From positions 248,001 through 312,000 of the forward strand of contig NZ_JAKLUA010000001.1 in NCBI RefSeq assembly GCF_022012435.1: DNA of 64,000 bases, in the 5' to 3' direction. The DNA comes from Bradyrhizobium zhengyangense. GTDB taxonomy: Bacteria > Pseudomonadota > Alphaproteobacteria > Rhizobiales > Xanthobacteraceae. The position numbers and the translations under genes were made by a program. The number at the start of each line of letters is the position of its first letter. Positions within the stretch are counted from its first letter, which is position 1. Of this stretch, positions 7,893-15,935 are shown piece after piece. The notes beneath the pieces were generated by a model. That model made no database searches. It saw only the letters and a program-made list of their open reading frames with translations, and was not told the origin of the DNA.

Positions 7893-8699
7893 TCAGCGGG
7901 AGGGACGGCGCCGGTGCGCGGCTTTTGGCGCGTTTGGGATGCGGTCCGCAGGACCGATCGCGCCGGCCAGGAACAGCTTGATCGCCGCGCGCATCCGCTT
8001 CTCGGCGGCCTTCAGCTCCATCGGCGTCCCGAACGTCGCCATGCGGTGCGTGTGGCCGACGACAACGTCGAGGAACACTTCGGCCGCGATCATGGTGTCG
8101 TCGACATCCAGCGCGCCTTGCGCCACCAGACGGTCGAAGAAGCGCGCGGTGGTCGCGACGGCCTTCAGCCAGCCCTCTTCCTTGCCGAGCTTGGCGACGT
8201 CGGGGAAGTTGATGGCCTGTGACGTCATCATGCGGCTGAAGGCCACGGCGTCGGGACCGCAGGTGAAATTGAGCATCTCGCGCCCGATCTCGACCAGCCG
8301 CTGTTCGACCGGGATATCGTTTGCGCTGCTGAGCTGCGTCTCTGCCGCAGCCGACAGCGGCGCGAGCCAGCGCGCGATCTCGCGGCGGAGCACGGCGGCA
8401 AACAGGCCGCGCTTGTCGCCGTAACGGGAATAGACGGTGGGCTTGCTGACCCGCGCGGCCTCGGCCACCGCATCGAGCGAGGTCGCGTCAAAGCCGCGAT
8501 CGAGGAACAGGCGGGTGGCGACCTCGATCAGCCGCTGATCGCGTTCGATTGCGGCGCTCTTGGTCGGCCGGCCGCCGCGCGATTTCGAGACCTCGCGTCG
8601 CGACGTTGCCGTTCTTGCCTTGGTCGCAGCCAATCCCATGCCCGATGATGTGCCCAATGATCCGCCCGATGATTCCTGCGCGGTCGTGCCGGTGGTCAT
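7893..8699 (-). CDS. TetR/AcrR-family transcriptional regulator
   Basis: 268 residues. A Ser/Thr/Arg-rich tail of about 45 residues precedes the TetR DNA-binding domain. The helix-turn-helix reads TSLDAVAEAARVSKPTVYSR, followed by YGDKRGLFAAVL. The C-terminal ligand-binding and dimerisation half resembles the AefR-like group (FTCGPDAVAFSRMMTSQA). It lies 90 bases downstream of the patatin gene on the same strand and may share its transcript, so the operator before that gene could give autoregulation. ATG 8639 (residue 21) is an alternative start. Confidence 0.9.
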   Translation of the reverse strand: MTTGTTAQESSGGSLGTSSGMGLAATKARTATSRREVSKSRGGRPTKSAAIERDQRLIEVATRLFLDRGFDATSLDAVAEAARVSKPTVYSRYGDKRGLFAAVLRREIARWLAPLSAAAETQLSSANDIPVEQRLVEIGREMLNFTCGPDAVAFSRMMTSQAINFPDVAKLGKEEGWLKAVATTARFFDRLVAQGALDVDDTMIAAEVFLDVVVGHTHRMATFGTPMELKAAEKRMRAAIKLFLAGAIGPADRIPNAPKAAHRRRPSR

Positions 8700-8789
8700 T
8701 GCTCTATAACGCGCGGCAACCGGGGCGTCATCGCGAATCTGGCCGAATTGGCCGTATCGTCAACGGTCTTCCACCATCGCCGTTCCGCC

Positions 8790-9932
8790 TCATGGCATCC
8801 GCGAGGTCCAGGCTTGACCGCCCGCCGCTTTCTCATAGCCGTACTGGTAGAGCGCACGCATATAGCCGGTATCAAAACCTTCGGACGGCGGCGCCGGATA
8901 GTCACGCTCGATGTAGGAAAGATGGAAGCCGAGGTGGTTGCGTTGGGCAAAATCGTAGGTCGACAAGATGACCGAGCGCGTCTGCGATTGAGTGATCGAG
9001 GAGAGGCTGCGTGAGGCGACATCGATCGTGCTGTTGGCGACCAGCTCGAAGTTGCGCTCGATCTTCTTGTTGACGAGGATGTAGATGTCCATCTTCGCGT
9101 TGCCGGGCAGGCGTCCCTGCAACAGCAAGGCTTCGGGCAGCGTCAGCACCGGGGCGGTCACGCCGCCGTCGACATGCATCTCCTGAAACCTGCGCCCCTG
9201 GCCTTCGGCCTCGATCAGGATCGGCGGAAACACCAGGGGAATGCTGGCGGAGGCCGCCATCACATCACGAAACAGCTTTAGCGCTTCGGGCGTGCCGACC
9301 GCGGCGATCTTGCCCATGTCCCAGATCGCGGTGCGCTGGGTGTCGAGATCGGTGGTGACGACCAATAGCCGCCGGCCCTTGGCGTTCTCGCGCGCGACCT
9401 GCGCCATGATCTCCGGCCCGACATAGCGCGCGACCAGCTCGCGCAGCCGCGTATTGCCGAACAGGCCGGAGCCGAACAGCACGCGGATGATGCTCGGATC
9501 GTTCAAGAGGCTCTCGGCGATGCCGCTGGTGTAGAGCTCGCGCAACGTGTCGTCATATTGCGATCCGAGGAACGCAAAGGGCGCGATCAGGCCGCCGGTG
9601 CTCACGCCGGAGACGACGGAGAAGGTCGGACGGTTGCGCGCTGCGGTCCAGCCGTTCAGGACGCCGACGCCATAGGCGCCATCGGCGCCGCCGCCTGAGA
9701 GTGCCAGATAGGTTCGGCTGCCGGTCGCCTTGTCCTGCTCGAAGCTGAATTTGGTGACAGGCTCGTCGGCGTAGCGCCGCAGACCCTCAATATCGAGCAC
9801 GCGCGAGCTGCTTGCATCGGCCGCCGTGTAGGGTGTCCGGGGGATCGAGGTGCAGGCGGCGAGCGCCAGGCTGCACGCCACGGCCAGCGACCTGATCAGG
9901 CGCTTTGTCCAGTCGTCTGAGACGGCGGACAT
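8790..9932 (-). CDS. patatin-like phospholipase, lipoprotein
   Basis: A predicted acyl hydrolase of the patatin family, anchored to the membrane as a lipoprotein. From ATG 9932 the product begins with a signal peptide ending in the lipobox LAAC. The oxyanion-hole motif is LSGGGADGAYGVGV, the nucleophile elbow GVSTG carries the catalytic Ser, and the Asp of the dyad is in HVDGGV. The frame extends upstream to a TTG at 10022 with ATGs at 10001 and 9959. I prefer 9932 because it gives a normal lipoprotein signal. A palindromic operator lies about 100 bases upstream. Confidence 0.88.
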   Translation of the reverse strand: MSAVSDDWTKRLIRSLAVACSLALAACTSIPRTPYTAADASSSRVLDIEGLRRYADEPVTKFSFEQDKATGSRTYLALSGGGADGAYGVGVLNGWTAARNRPTFSVVSGVSTGGLIAPFAFLGSQYDDTLRELYTSGIAESLLNDPSIIRVLFGSGLFGNTRLRELVARYVGPEIMAQVARENAKGRRLLVVTTDLDTQRTAIWDMGKIAAVGTPEALKLFRDVMAASASIPLVFPPILIEAEGQGRRFQEMHVDGGVTAPVLTLPEALLLQGRLPGNAKMDIYILVNKKIERNFELVANSTIDVASRSLSSITQSQTRSVILSTYDFAQRNHLGFHLSYIERDYPAPPSEGFDTGYMRALYQYGYEKAAGGQAWTSRMP

Positions 9933-10034
9933 GTCCGTCGAACATGTGGGGAGGGGCATCGGTCGGTGGCTGACGATCACGCATTTGCGGCCGCCGGCCA
10001 TTTGCCGCGGCGTCTCGTCCAACCCCCGGCAGCG

Positions 10035-10053
10035 AAACTATACTGTATCGTTT
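10035..10053. promoter_or_regulatory. palindromic operator 2, upstream of the patatin gene
   Basis: AAACTATAC (10035-10043) and GTATCGTTT (10045-10053) form a 19-base inverted repeat with one mismatch around a central T. The right half and its flank (GTATCGTTTTGTT) are identical to operator 1 at 7823-7835. On the minus strand TATAGT (10042-10037) can serve as -10 of the patatin gene and is covered by the palindrome. Confidence 0.65.
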
Positions 10054-10156
10054 TGTTTATCAAGCGACTGCGATCATCACGTCCCCGTCAACGCTGTGCC
10101 AGTCTGAGGCATCCTGCGGGTTGATCGGGCTCGCCCGACACGCAATAAGCACCGCC

Positions 10157-11305
10157 ATGAATCCTGCTGACACCGCTCTACCCAATCATTTCGAACTGCT
10201 CGCCACCGATGGCGCCGCGCGCACCGGCCGCCTGACCACGCCCCATGGCGTGGTGCGGACCCCGGCCTTCATGCCCGTTGGCACCGCCGGCGCCATGAAG
10301 GGGATGCACTGGCGCGAGGTGCGCGATGCCGGCGCCGATATCGTGCTCGGCAACACCTATCACCTGATGCTGCGCCCCGGCGCGGAGCGTATCCACGCGC
10401 TTGGTGGCTTGCAGCGCTTCACGGGCTGGAACGGGCCGATGCTGACGGATTCCGGCGGCTTCCAGGTGATGTCGCTGGCGGACCTGCGCAAGGTCAGCGA
10501 GCATGCCGTGACGTTCCGCTCGCATATCGACGGCGCCAAGGTCGAGCTGTCGCCGGAGCGCTCGATCGAGGTGCAGCGCTTCCTCGGCTCCGACATCGCG
10601 ATGCAGATGGACGAATGCGTGCGGCTGCCGGCCGAGCGCGACGACATCGAGCGTGCGATGCGGCTGTCGCTGCGCTGGGCCGAACGAAGCAAGCGTGCCT
10701 TCGAGAGCGCGCCAGACGGCTACATGCTGTTCGGCATCGTGCAAGGCGGCGACGTGCCGGAGCTGCGCCATGCGAGCGCGCAGGGCCTGGTCGAGATCGG
10801 CTTCCACGGCTACGCGATCGGGGGCCTCGCCGTCGGCGAGCCGCAGGCCGTGATGCTGGCGATGATCGACGAGACCGCGCCCCGGCTACCGACCGACCGG
10901 CCACGCTATCTGATGGGCGTCGGCACGCCCGATGACATTCTCGAAGCGGTGAAGCGCGGCGTCGACATGTTCGATTGCGTGATGCCGACGCGCAATGGCC
11001 GTCACGGGGTCGCCTTCACCCGTTTCGGCCAGGTCAACTTGCGCAACGCCCGCCACGCCGACGATCCGCGTCCGCTCGACGAGGAGAGCGCGTGGCCGTC
11101 GACGCGCAATTGCGCGCGCGCCTATCTGCACCATCTCGTCAAGGCGGGCGAGACGCTGGGGGCGATGCTGCTGTCCGAAATCAATATCGCCTACTACCAG
11201 TTCCTGATGCAGGGCATCAGAGACGCGATCGCACACGGAACATTCGACGAGTTCTATCAGCGTACGCGCGAGGACTGGGCGAGGGGCGATATCGCCCCGC
11301 GCTAG
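10157..11305 (+). CDS. tgt: queuine tRNA-guanine transglycosylase (zinc ligands replaced)
   Basis: Exchanges guanine-34 for preQ1 in tRNAs with GUN anticodons, upstream of QueA. From ATG 10157 the protein has 382 residues, the normal size. The catalytic regions are intact: [17 protein letters not shown], and [14 protein letters not shown] with the nucleophilic Asp. In the zinc-binding region, where E. coli has [20 protein letters not shown], this protein has [20 protein letters not shown]. The three ligand cysteines are Ser, Trp and Thr, and the ligand His aligns with Ile in [11 protein letters not shown]. The fold is otherwise preserved, so it is probably active without that zinc. Confidence 0.95.
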   Translation: MNPADTALPNHFELLATDGAARTGRLTTPHGVVRTPAFMPVGTAGAMKGMHWREVRDAGADIVLGNTYHLMLRPGAERIHALGGLQRFTGWNGPMLTDSGGFQVMSLADLRKVSEHAVTFRSHIDGAKVELSPERSIEVQRFLGSDIAMQMDECVRLPAERDDIERAMRLSLRWAERSKRAFESAPDGYMLFGIVQGGDVPELRHASAQGLVEIGFHGYAIGGLAVGEPQAVMLAMIDETAPRLPTDRPRYLMGVGTPDDILEAVKRGVDMFDCVMPTRNGRHGVAFTRFGQVNLRNARHADDPRPLDEESAWPSTRNCARAYLHHLVKAGETLGAMLLSEINIAYYQFLMQGIRDAIAHGTFDEFYQRTREDWARGDIAPR

Positions 11306-11317
11306 GTCGATCAAAGG

Positions 11318-11536
11318 TCAGTTGCACACGATCCGCTGCTTGACGGCATGCTTGGTCACGAAACCATAGCCGCAATTGTCGCAGGTCCAGAGATACGAGA
11401 TCACGTGGTCCGAGACGTAGGCGGACGCTTCAGCGGCAACCATTGAATCGGCGCAGACGGGACAGGTGGGCAACTCACTACAACGCGGATCACGCGTTGG
11501 CGCGACGGTCGACAACACTTCAGCAACTGCTGACAT
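11318..11536 (-). CDS. small zinc-ribbon protein
   Basis: 72 residues with two CxxC knuckles (CPVC at about residue 25 and CDNC at about 52) separated by 24 residues, the layout of a zinc ribbon. No signal peptide, so cytoplasmic. It ends 12 bases from the tgt stop, convergent with it. Similar short zinc-ribbon ORFs occur at 24673 and 27384 in this window. Role unknown. Confidence 0.7.
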   Translation of the reverse strand: MSAVAEVLSTVAPTRDPRCSELPTCPVCADSMVAAEASAYVSDHVISYLWTCDNCGYGFVTKHAVKQRIVCN

Positions 11537-11598
11537 CGTGGTGACCTCCCTGCTTCGAGACCTAAGTCTAACATAAGCAGAATCAGTTGACGAGGTCG

Positions 11599-11701
11599 CA
11601 ACACGAACGTGTTGATTTTTCGTAATTGCTCCCGCTTCGGCGACGTCTTTGCGATTGTTCCGGATCTATCGCAATGCAAACAACAGTGTGCATTGCGATA
11701 G
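11599..11701. repeat. two perfect inverted repeats in an intergenic gap
   Basis: Between the zinc-ribbon gene and the beta-propeller gene (11537-11742) lie two palindromes. CAACACG (11599-11605) and CGTGTTG (11608-11614) are separated by two bases and followed by ATTTTT. CTATCGCAATGC (11666-11677) pairs perfectly with 11690-11701 across a 12-base loop. The first could be an operator. The second is a strong hairpin without a following T-tract. No gene is seen in this gap. Confidence 0.6.
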
Positions 11702-11742
11702 GACGGATGAATTTGTGTTGATCAGATGTCGCGCGAAGCTGC

Positions 11743-13251
11743 TTACGGCGCCTGCACCTGCACCGGCTTTCCAATCTCGGTCATTGAGCCGGGGGCGATC
11801 ACGAGATAGCGGCGTGAATCAGCTGTGTCGCTCTGCACAATTTGGCGGATCGGACCAAGCGCATTGACGATCGCCGATCCAGCCGGATTGGTCATGAAGC
11901 CAGCCAAGGGCTCGAGCTTGCCGCTGCCGTCGGGATGCGTGGCGAGCGCCAACACGTAGTTGTGTTTGGGCTCGAGCCCGGTCGCTGCGGCCTGCAACAC
12001 CTGGGACAGGCCCTGGTCGAACAGGCTGACGCTGGTCAGGGCCTTCGTGCTCTCCGAGACCGGACCGACCCGAGCCATGGCGAAATGCGCGACCGCGCCG
12101 GCAATGCCGAGCTGCTGCAAATTCGTGGCTTCAGGACTCGTTGCCTCGTCCACGACGCTCATGGCGCCGTTTCCGGACTCACGTACCGTCGGCACAGCAT
12201 CGGGCACATAAGCGACGGCCTGGGGCGCCTGGCCGATCGGGATGTTCGCGATGACACGGTTCGTGAGCGTGTCGACGGCTGTCAGCTGATCGTCATTCTC
12301 CAACCCGACATAGACCCGCGAGCCGTCGCCGGATGGCCAGATGCCATGCGGCAGCTTGCCGACCGGAATGGTCGCAACCTTGCTGAAGTCATCAGTGCGG
12401 TAGACCTGGATCTCGTTCAGACCGCCGACGGTGATGTAGGCGAACTGCCCATTGGCGTTGCGGACGATGTTGACGTGATTGGTGATCGGCCCCGTATCCA
12501 GCGTCTTGAGCAGGTTGAAGGGAGGGCGGGCGTCGAAGACCTGCGCCTTGCCGGTATCCTTCAGGGTGAACCAGACTTGCGCGCCGTCAGGCGTGGCTGC
12601 GAGATCGGGACAGAACGGGCTGGCCTGCGCAACCTTTCCGACGACGGAATGATCGGCCACGGAGATGACCGCGATTTCCGGAACGAACGACGAGCAGACA
12701 TAGCCGTATTTGCCGTCGGGCGAGAAGATCTGCATGCCCGGCCCGTTCGCCAGCACGATCCGCGCCTTCTCTTCAAAGCTGACGGGGTCGAGGACGGCCA
12801 CGTAGTTCTCGCCGCGCACGGTCACCCAGACCTCCTTGCCGTCGGGCGTGAAGAAGGCTTCATGCGGCGAGCGGCCGACATAGGTCGTGTGCTTGACCAT
12901 GTTGGTCGCGGTATCGATGAAGGTGACGGAGTTGGATCCGATCGAGACCACGGCCAGCGTGCGGTGGTCAGGCGAAAATCCCATGCCATGCACCAGCAGC
13001 TGTCCCCGATAGAGCGGGCTGAAATTGGCCGGCGACGGCGCGCCCAGCCTGATCACGCCGAGCAGCTTGTTGTCGGCGGGATCGGAGACCGAGATCGTGT
13101 TGGAGAATTGCTCGGCTGCGTAGACCCGGTCGTGGTGGCTGACGGGAATGTCGGCCGCGGCCGAGGAGCCCGGCGCCTGTCCGCTCCAGGCCGGCAGTGC
13201 CGAAAAACCGGACAGACCAAGCGAAATTGTGAGCGCGAGAATTCGCTTCAT
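11743..13251 (-). CDS. exported YncE-like beta-propeller protein
   Basis: 502 residues with a signal peptide (residues 1-23). The body is a series of YVTN/YncE-type beta-propeller repeats, such as VYAAEQFSNTISVSDPADN, FTPDGKEVWVTVRGENYVAV and GDGSRVYVGLENDDQLTAVD. Such proteins sit in the periplasm and bind small molecules, DNA or metals, or act in redox enzyme partnership. It is the last gene of a three-gene minus-strand operon with DUF305 and SnoaL-like proteins (gaps of 12 and 15 bases). The C-terminal 150 residues (from about ATNLQQLG) lack propeller repeats and are unassigned. Confidence 0.85.
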   Translation of the reverse strand: MKRILALTISLGLSGFSALPAWSGQAPGSSAAADIPVSHHDRVYAAEQFSNTISVSDPADNKLLGVIRLGAPSPANFSPLYRGQLLVHGMGFSPDHRTLAVVSIGSNSVTFIDTATNMVKHTTYVGRSPHEAFFTPDGKEVWVTVRGENYVAVLDPVSFEEKARIVLANGPGMQIFSPDGKYGYVCSSFVPEIAVISVADHSVVGKVAQASPFCPDLAATPDGAQVWFTLKDTGKAQVFDARPPFNLLKTLDTGPITNHVNIVRNANGQFAYITVGGLNEIQVYRTDDFSKVATIPVGKLPHGIWPSGDGSRVYVGLENDDQLTAVDTLTNRVIANIPIGQAPQAVAYVPDAVPTVRESGNGAMSVVDEATSPEATNLQQLGIAGAVAHFAMARVGPVSESTKALTSVSLFDQGLSQVLQAAATGLEPKHNYVLALATHPDGSGKLEPLAGFMTNPAGSAIVNALGPIRQIVQSDTADSRRYLVIAPGSMTEIGKPVQVQAP

Positions 13252-13263
13252 GGCGGGCTCCTC

Positions 13264-13677
13264 CTATTTGCGAACCAGGGCCGCCGTGGTCGTTGACGGC
13301 GGCGGCGGTTGATTGAGCGCAAGCTGCATGACGGCGATCTCCTGCTGCTGATCGACGATGATCTCCTGGGCGATGCGGCGCAGGGATTCATTTCGGCCGT
13401 AACGCAATTCGGCCTGCGCCATCGCGATCGCGCCGCGGTGGTGCGGGATCATCATCGCGGAGAAATCACGATCGACATCGCCTGACGGCGCGATATCCAT
13501 CTCGCTCATCATCCGATGCATCGCGGTCTGGTTTTCGGCCATGAAAGACCCTTCGTCGCCGCACAGCTCCGACGTCATCGTGTGGGATTCCAGATGGGCG
13601 GGTTGGCTGGCGAACCTGGTGCCGCCGGCGAACGCCGCCACGGCGAGGGGCAGGGCGACTGCCAGGGATTTCCACAT
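13264..13677 (-). CDS. exported DUF305 protein
   Basis: 137 residues with an N-terminal signal peptide. The DUF305 ferritin-like four-helix core is recognisable by MMSEMDIAPSGDVDRDF, MMIPHHRGAIAMAQAEL and IIVDQQQEIAVMQ. The conserved His pair and Met-rich helices are typical of this family, which is often found beside copper or metal-handling genes. Second gene of the three-gene operon 14232-11743. Confidence 0.85.
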   Translation of the reverse strand: MWKSLAVALPLAVAAFAGGTRFASQPAHLESHTMTSELCGDEGSFMAENQTAMHRMMSEMDIAPSGDVDRDFSAMMIPHHRGAIAMAQAELRYGRNESLRRIAQEIIVDQQQEIAVMQLALNQPPPPSTTTAALVRK

Positions 13678-13692
13678 GGGCGCTCCTGATTT

Positions 13693-14232
13693 TTACTTCG
13701 GCAGTTGGCCGACCTGTTGCAGCAGGGTGAGATTGTCTTCCAGGTGCCAGTTCTCGGCGATGCGCCCGCCCGCGACCCTGTATATGTCGGTCGCGATGAA
13801 TTCGATGACCTCGCCCTTTCCTTGCGCTTCCTTGAAGCGGCCGGTGAAGTGTCCGCGGAAGTGCAGATGCGCGACCACGCGATCTCCGGCCACGATCATC
13901 TGTTCGATCTCGCAGCTCAGATCAGGGATGGCCGTGCGCACGAATTTCGAGGCGGCGAGCGGGCCCTGGATGCCCTGGGCCCGTCCGGGCGGCAATGTGC
14001 GGTCCATGAAATCAGGCGCCAGCGCATCGGTCGCGAGCTGCTCTTCTCCATTATTCCAGAACGAGTCGTAGCGGCGGGCCGCAAGGATTTGCGCCTCGCG
14101 CTGCGCTTCGGGCAGGCTGGCATCGACGACGAGCTGCCTTGGCTGGACGAGCTCGGCCGCCTGGGCGGGAGGAACGACAAAGGCTGCAACGGCAATCGCC
14201 ATCGGGAGCAATCGCTTCTTCGTTGCGGTCAT
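13693..14232 (-). CDS. exported SnoaL-like (NTF2-fold) protein
   Basis: About 179 residues from ATG 14232, with a signal peptide ending VVPPAQAAE. The NTF2-like core of the SnoaL/ester-cyclase group is visible: AARRYDSFWNN, GIQGPLAASKFVRTAIPDLSCEIEQM, VVAHLHFRGHFTGRF and GGRIAENWHLEDNLTLLQQ. The family binds or isomerises small cyclic substrates; the real substrate is unknown. First gene of the operon. ATG 14250 is an equally possible start, as neither has a good ribosome-binding site. Confidence 0.75.
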   Translation of the reverse strand: MTATKKRLLPMAIAVAAFVVPPAQAAELVQPRQLVVDASLPEAQREAQILAARRYDSFWNNGEEQLATDALAPDFMDRTLPPGRAQGIQGPLAASKFVRTAIPDLSCEIEQMIVAGDRVVAHLHFRGHFTGRFKEAQGKGEVIEFIATDIYRVAGGRIAENWHLEDNLTLLQQVGQLPK

Positions 14233-14357
14233 TTCAGAGTGGAAATCCATCGCCAATTGTCTCGGGGCATGGGAAGTCAGTACGTGCCGCGCATACTGCC
14301 TCCGAGGTCGCCCTGAGACACCCGAAAATGTCCGCAAGCGATTGAGTATCCGTGCGA

Positions 14358-14405
14358 ATGCGAAATCTGCATCGCTTGATGGAAGTCGATCTCGCCTGTT
14401 GCTAA
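14358..14405 (+). CDS. short leader ORF ending Cys-Cys, upstream of cysK
   Basis: A 15-codon ORF reading [15 protein letters not shown], then TAA, 79 bases before the cysteine synthase start. An in-frame GTG at 14352 could extend it by two residues. The two terminal cysteine codons (TGT TGC) directly before the stop, upstream of a cysteine biosynthetic gene, suggest a cysteine-sensing leader peptide. Cysteine-rich leader ORFs with this function have been described in mycobacteria. I see no intrinsic terminator between it and cysK, so any control would be translational or Rho-dependent. Confidence 0.5.
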   Translation: MRNLHRLMEVDLACC

Positions 14406-14484
14406 GGTGATTGCATCGACGTTGGCGGTCATGCGATCCAGACGCACGGGAAACGCCACGAATCGTCGTAACAGGGAGTTGATC

Positions 14485-15456
14485 ATGGACGCATCGTCCA
14501 AGACGGGACGCCAGCCCGGCCGCGGCCGGATCTATGACTCGATCGTCGAGGCGTTCGGCGACACGCCGATCGTTCGCCTGCGCCGGCTGCCGGGCATGCG
14601 CGGCGTCAACGCGACGATTCTGGCGAAGCTTGAATATTTCAATCCAGCCGCAAGCGTGAAGGACCGCATCGGCGCCGCCATGATCATCGCCATGGAGAAG
14701 GCGGGCATCGTCAAGCCCGACACGGTGCTGATCGAGCCGACATCAGGCAATACCGGCATCGCACTCGCCTTCGTCGCGGCTTCACGTGGTTACCGTCTGA
14801 AGCTGGTGATGCCGGAATCCATGTCGATCGAGCGGCGCAAGATGCTGGCGTTCCTCGGCGCCGAGCTGGTGCTGACGCCGGCGGCGCAAGGCATGAAGGG
14901 CGCGATCGCGACCGCCGAAGAGCTGTTGAAGACGACGCCGAACTCGGTGATGCCGCAGCAATTCAAGAACCTCGCCAATCCCGAGGTGCATCGCCGTACC
15001 ACGGCGGAAGAGATCTGGAACGACACCGCTGGCAATATCGATTACTTCGTCGCCGGCGTCGGCACCGGCGGCACCATCACAGGCGTCGGTCAGGTTCTGA
15101 AGCCGCGCAAGGCATCCCTGCGCGTGGTTGCAGTCGAGCCCGAGGAGAGCCCGGTGCTATCAGGCGGCACGCACACGCCGCACAAGATCCAGGGCATTGG
15201 CGCGGGCTTCGTCCCCGACATTCTCGATCGCTCCGTGATCGACGAGATCGTGAAGGTCAATTCGACGACAGCGATCGAAACCTCGCGGGCGCTGGCGCGG
15301 CATGAGGGAATTCCGGGCGGCATCTCCTCGGGGGCTGCGATCGCCGCCGCGCTCGAGATCGGCAAGCGGCCGGAAGCTGCGGGAAAAACCATTTTGGCTA
15401 TCGTGCCGTCGTTCTCCGAGCGCTATCTTTCGACGGCATTGTTTGAAGGGATCTGA
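14485..15456 (+). CDS. cysK: cysteine synthase A (O-acetylserine sulfhydrylase)
   Basis: PLP enzyme making cysteine from O-acetylserine and sulphide. The lysine that holds PLP is in [11 protein letters not shown], the substrate loop is [13 protein letters not shown], and the phosphate-cup loop is [12 protein letters not shown]. The C-terminal [13 protein letters not shown] is also conserved. ATG 14485 has AGGGAG seven bases upstream and gives 323 residues, a normal length. A 79-base gap separates it from the Cys-Cys leader ORF. A BrnA-like gene follows after three bases. Confidence 0.95.
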   Translation: MDASSKTGRQPGRGRIYDSIVEAFGDTPIVRLRRLPGMRGVNATILAKLEYFNPAASVKDRIGAAMIIAMEKAGIVKPDTVLIEPTSGNTGIALAFVAASRGYRLKLVMPESMSIERRKMLAFLGAELVLTPAAQGMKGAIATAEELLKTTPNSVMPQQFKNLANPEVHRRTTAEEIWNDTAGNIDYFVAGVGTGGTITGVGQVLKPRKASLRVVAVEPEESPVLSGGTHTPHKIQGIGAGFVPDILDRSVIDEIVKVNSTTAIETSRALARHEGIPGGISSGAAIAAALEIGKRPEAAGKTILAIVPSFSERYLSTALFEGI

Positions 15457-15459
15457 GAG

Positions 15460-15699
15460 ATGGCGGATCAACCGAGGCGGCCGCGGACATTGGGCGATGC
15501 GCGCACCGAAGCCGAGGCGGCATTCAAGAAGGTGACGGCCAAGGTGGCCGCACCGCCACCGAAGCAGAACGTGGCGCCTGGCATCAAGGAGCAGGTGACG
15601 CTGCGCATCGATCAGGACGTTCTGGAGTTCTTCCAGGAGGGCGGCCCAGGCTGGCAGGACCGCATCAACGAGGCGCTGCGGAAGGCCGCGGGGAAGTAG
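15460..15699 (+). CDS. BrnA-antitoxin-like protein without a BrnT partner
   Basis: 79 residues. The C-terminal half (QVTLRIDQDVLEFFQEGGPG, then WQDRINEALRKAAG) matches the ribbon-helix-helix segment of BrnA-type antitoxins. The N-terminal half is a charged linker. BrnA normally neutralises the ribonuclease BrnT encoded next to it, but no BrnT ORF is visible on either side. The gene is three bases behind cysK, so it is transcribed with it and may have become a stand-alone DNA-binding protein. Confidence 0.75.
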   Translation: MADQPRRPRTLGDARTEAEAAFKKVTAKVAAPPPKQNVAPGIKEQVTLRIDQDVLEFFQEGGPGWQDRINEALRKAAGK

Positions 15700-15752
15700 G
15701 CGCTTGGCTTGCTGCGAGCCGAGACGCTCGCGTGAGGCACGCCTCTCTCCTC

Positions 15753-15837
15753 GTCGTTGCGAGGAGCCCTTGCGACGAAGCAATCCAGACTATTGCCGGG
15801 GCGGGATTCTGGATTGCTTCGCTGCGCTCGCAATGAC
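15753..15837. repeat. palindromic intergenic repeat element
   Basis: GAAGCAATCCAGA (15777-15789) pairs perfectly with TCTGGATTGCTTC (15808-15820). Outer arms GTCGTTGCGAG and CTCGCAATGAC continue the palindrome to 15753 and 15837. This sequence type is dispersed in many copies in Bradyrhizobium intergenic regions. It lies between convergent genes. Confidence 0.75.
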
Positions 15838-15885
15838 AGAATTTGCGGCAGCACTGTCCTTCTGCCTTCACCAAGAACAGCAAAG

Positions 15886-15913
15886 AAAAAGCCCGGCGTG
15901 AGCCGGGCTTTTT
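15886..15913. terminator. bidirectional intrinsic terminator
   Basis: AAAAAGCCCGGC, loop GTGA, GCCGGGCTTTTT: a perfect seven-pair GC stem flanked by A and T tracts on both sides. It ends both the cysK/brnA-like transcript and the caspase-like gene transcript, which converge here. Confidence 0.9.
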
Positions 15914-15935
15914 GTTTTGAGACTGGATTTTTGCC

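Noticed and set aside
11842..13296. 484-codon plus-strand ORF across the beta-propeller gene
   Set aside because: Antisense shadow in high-GC DNA. The minus-strand product has a signal peptide and repeated propeller motifs; the plus-strand translation shows no domain.
15460..15699. A complete BrnT-BrnA toxin-antitoxin module
   Set aside because: No toxin ORF on either side. The upstream neighbour is cysK and the downstream region is a repeat and terminator.
15753..15837. CRISPR-like or phage attachment repeat
   Set aside because: It is a single palindromic unit of a dispersed Bradyrhizobium repeat, not a regularly spaced array, and there is no integrase.
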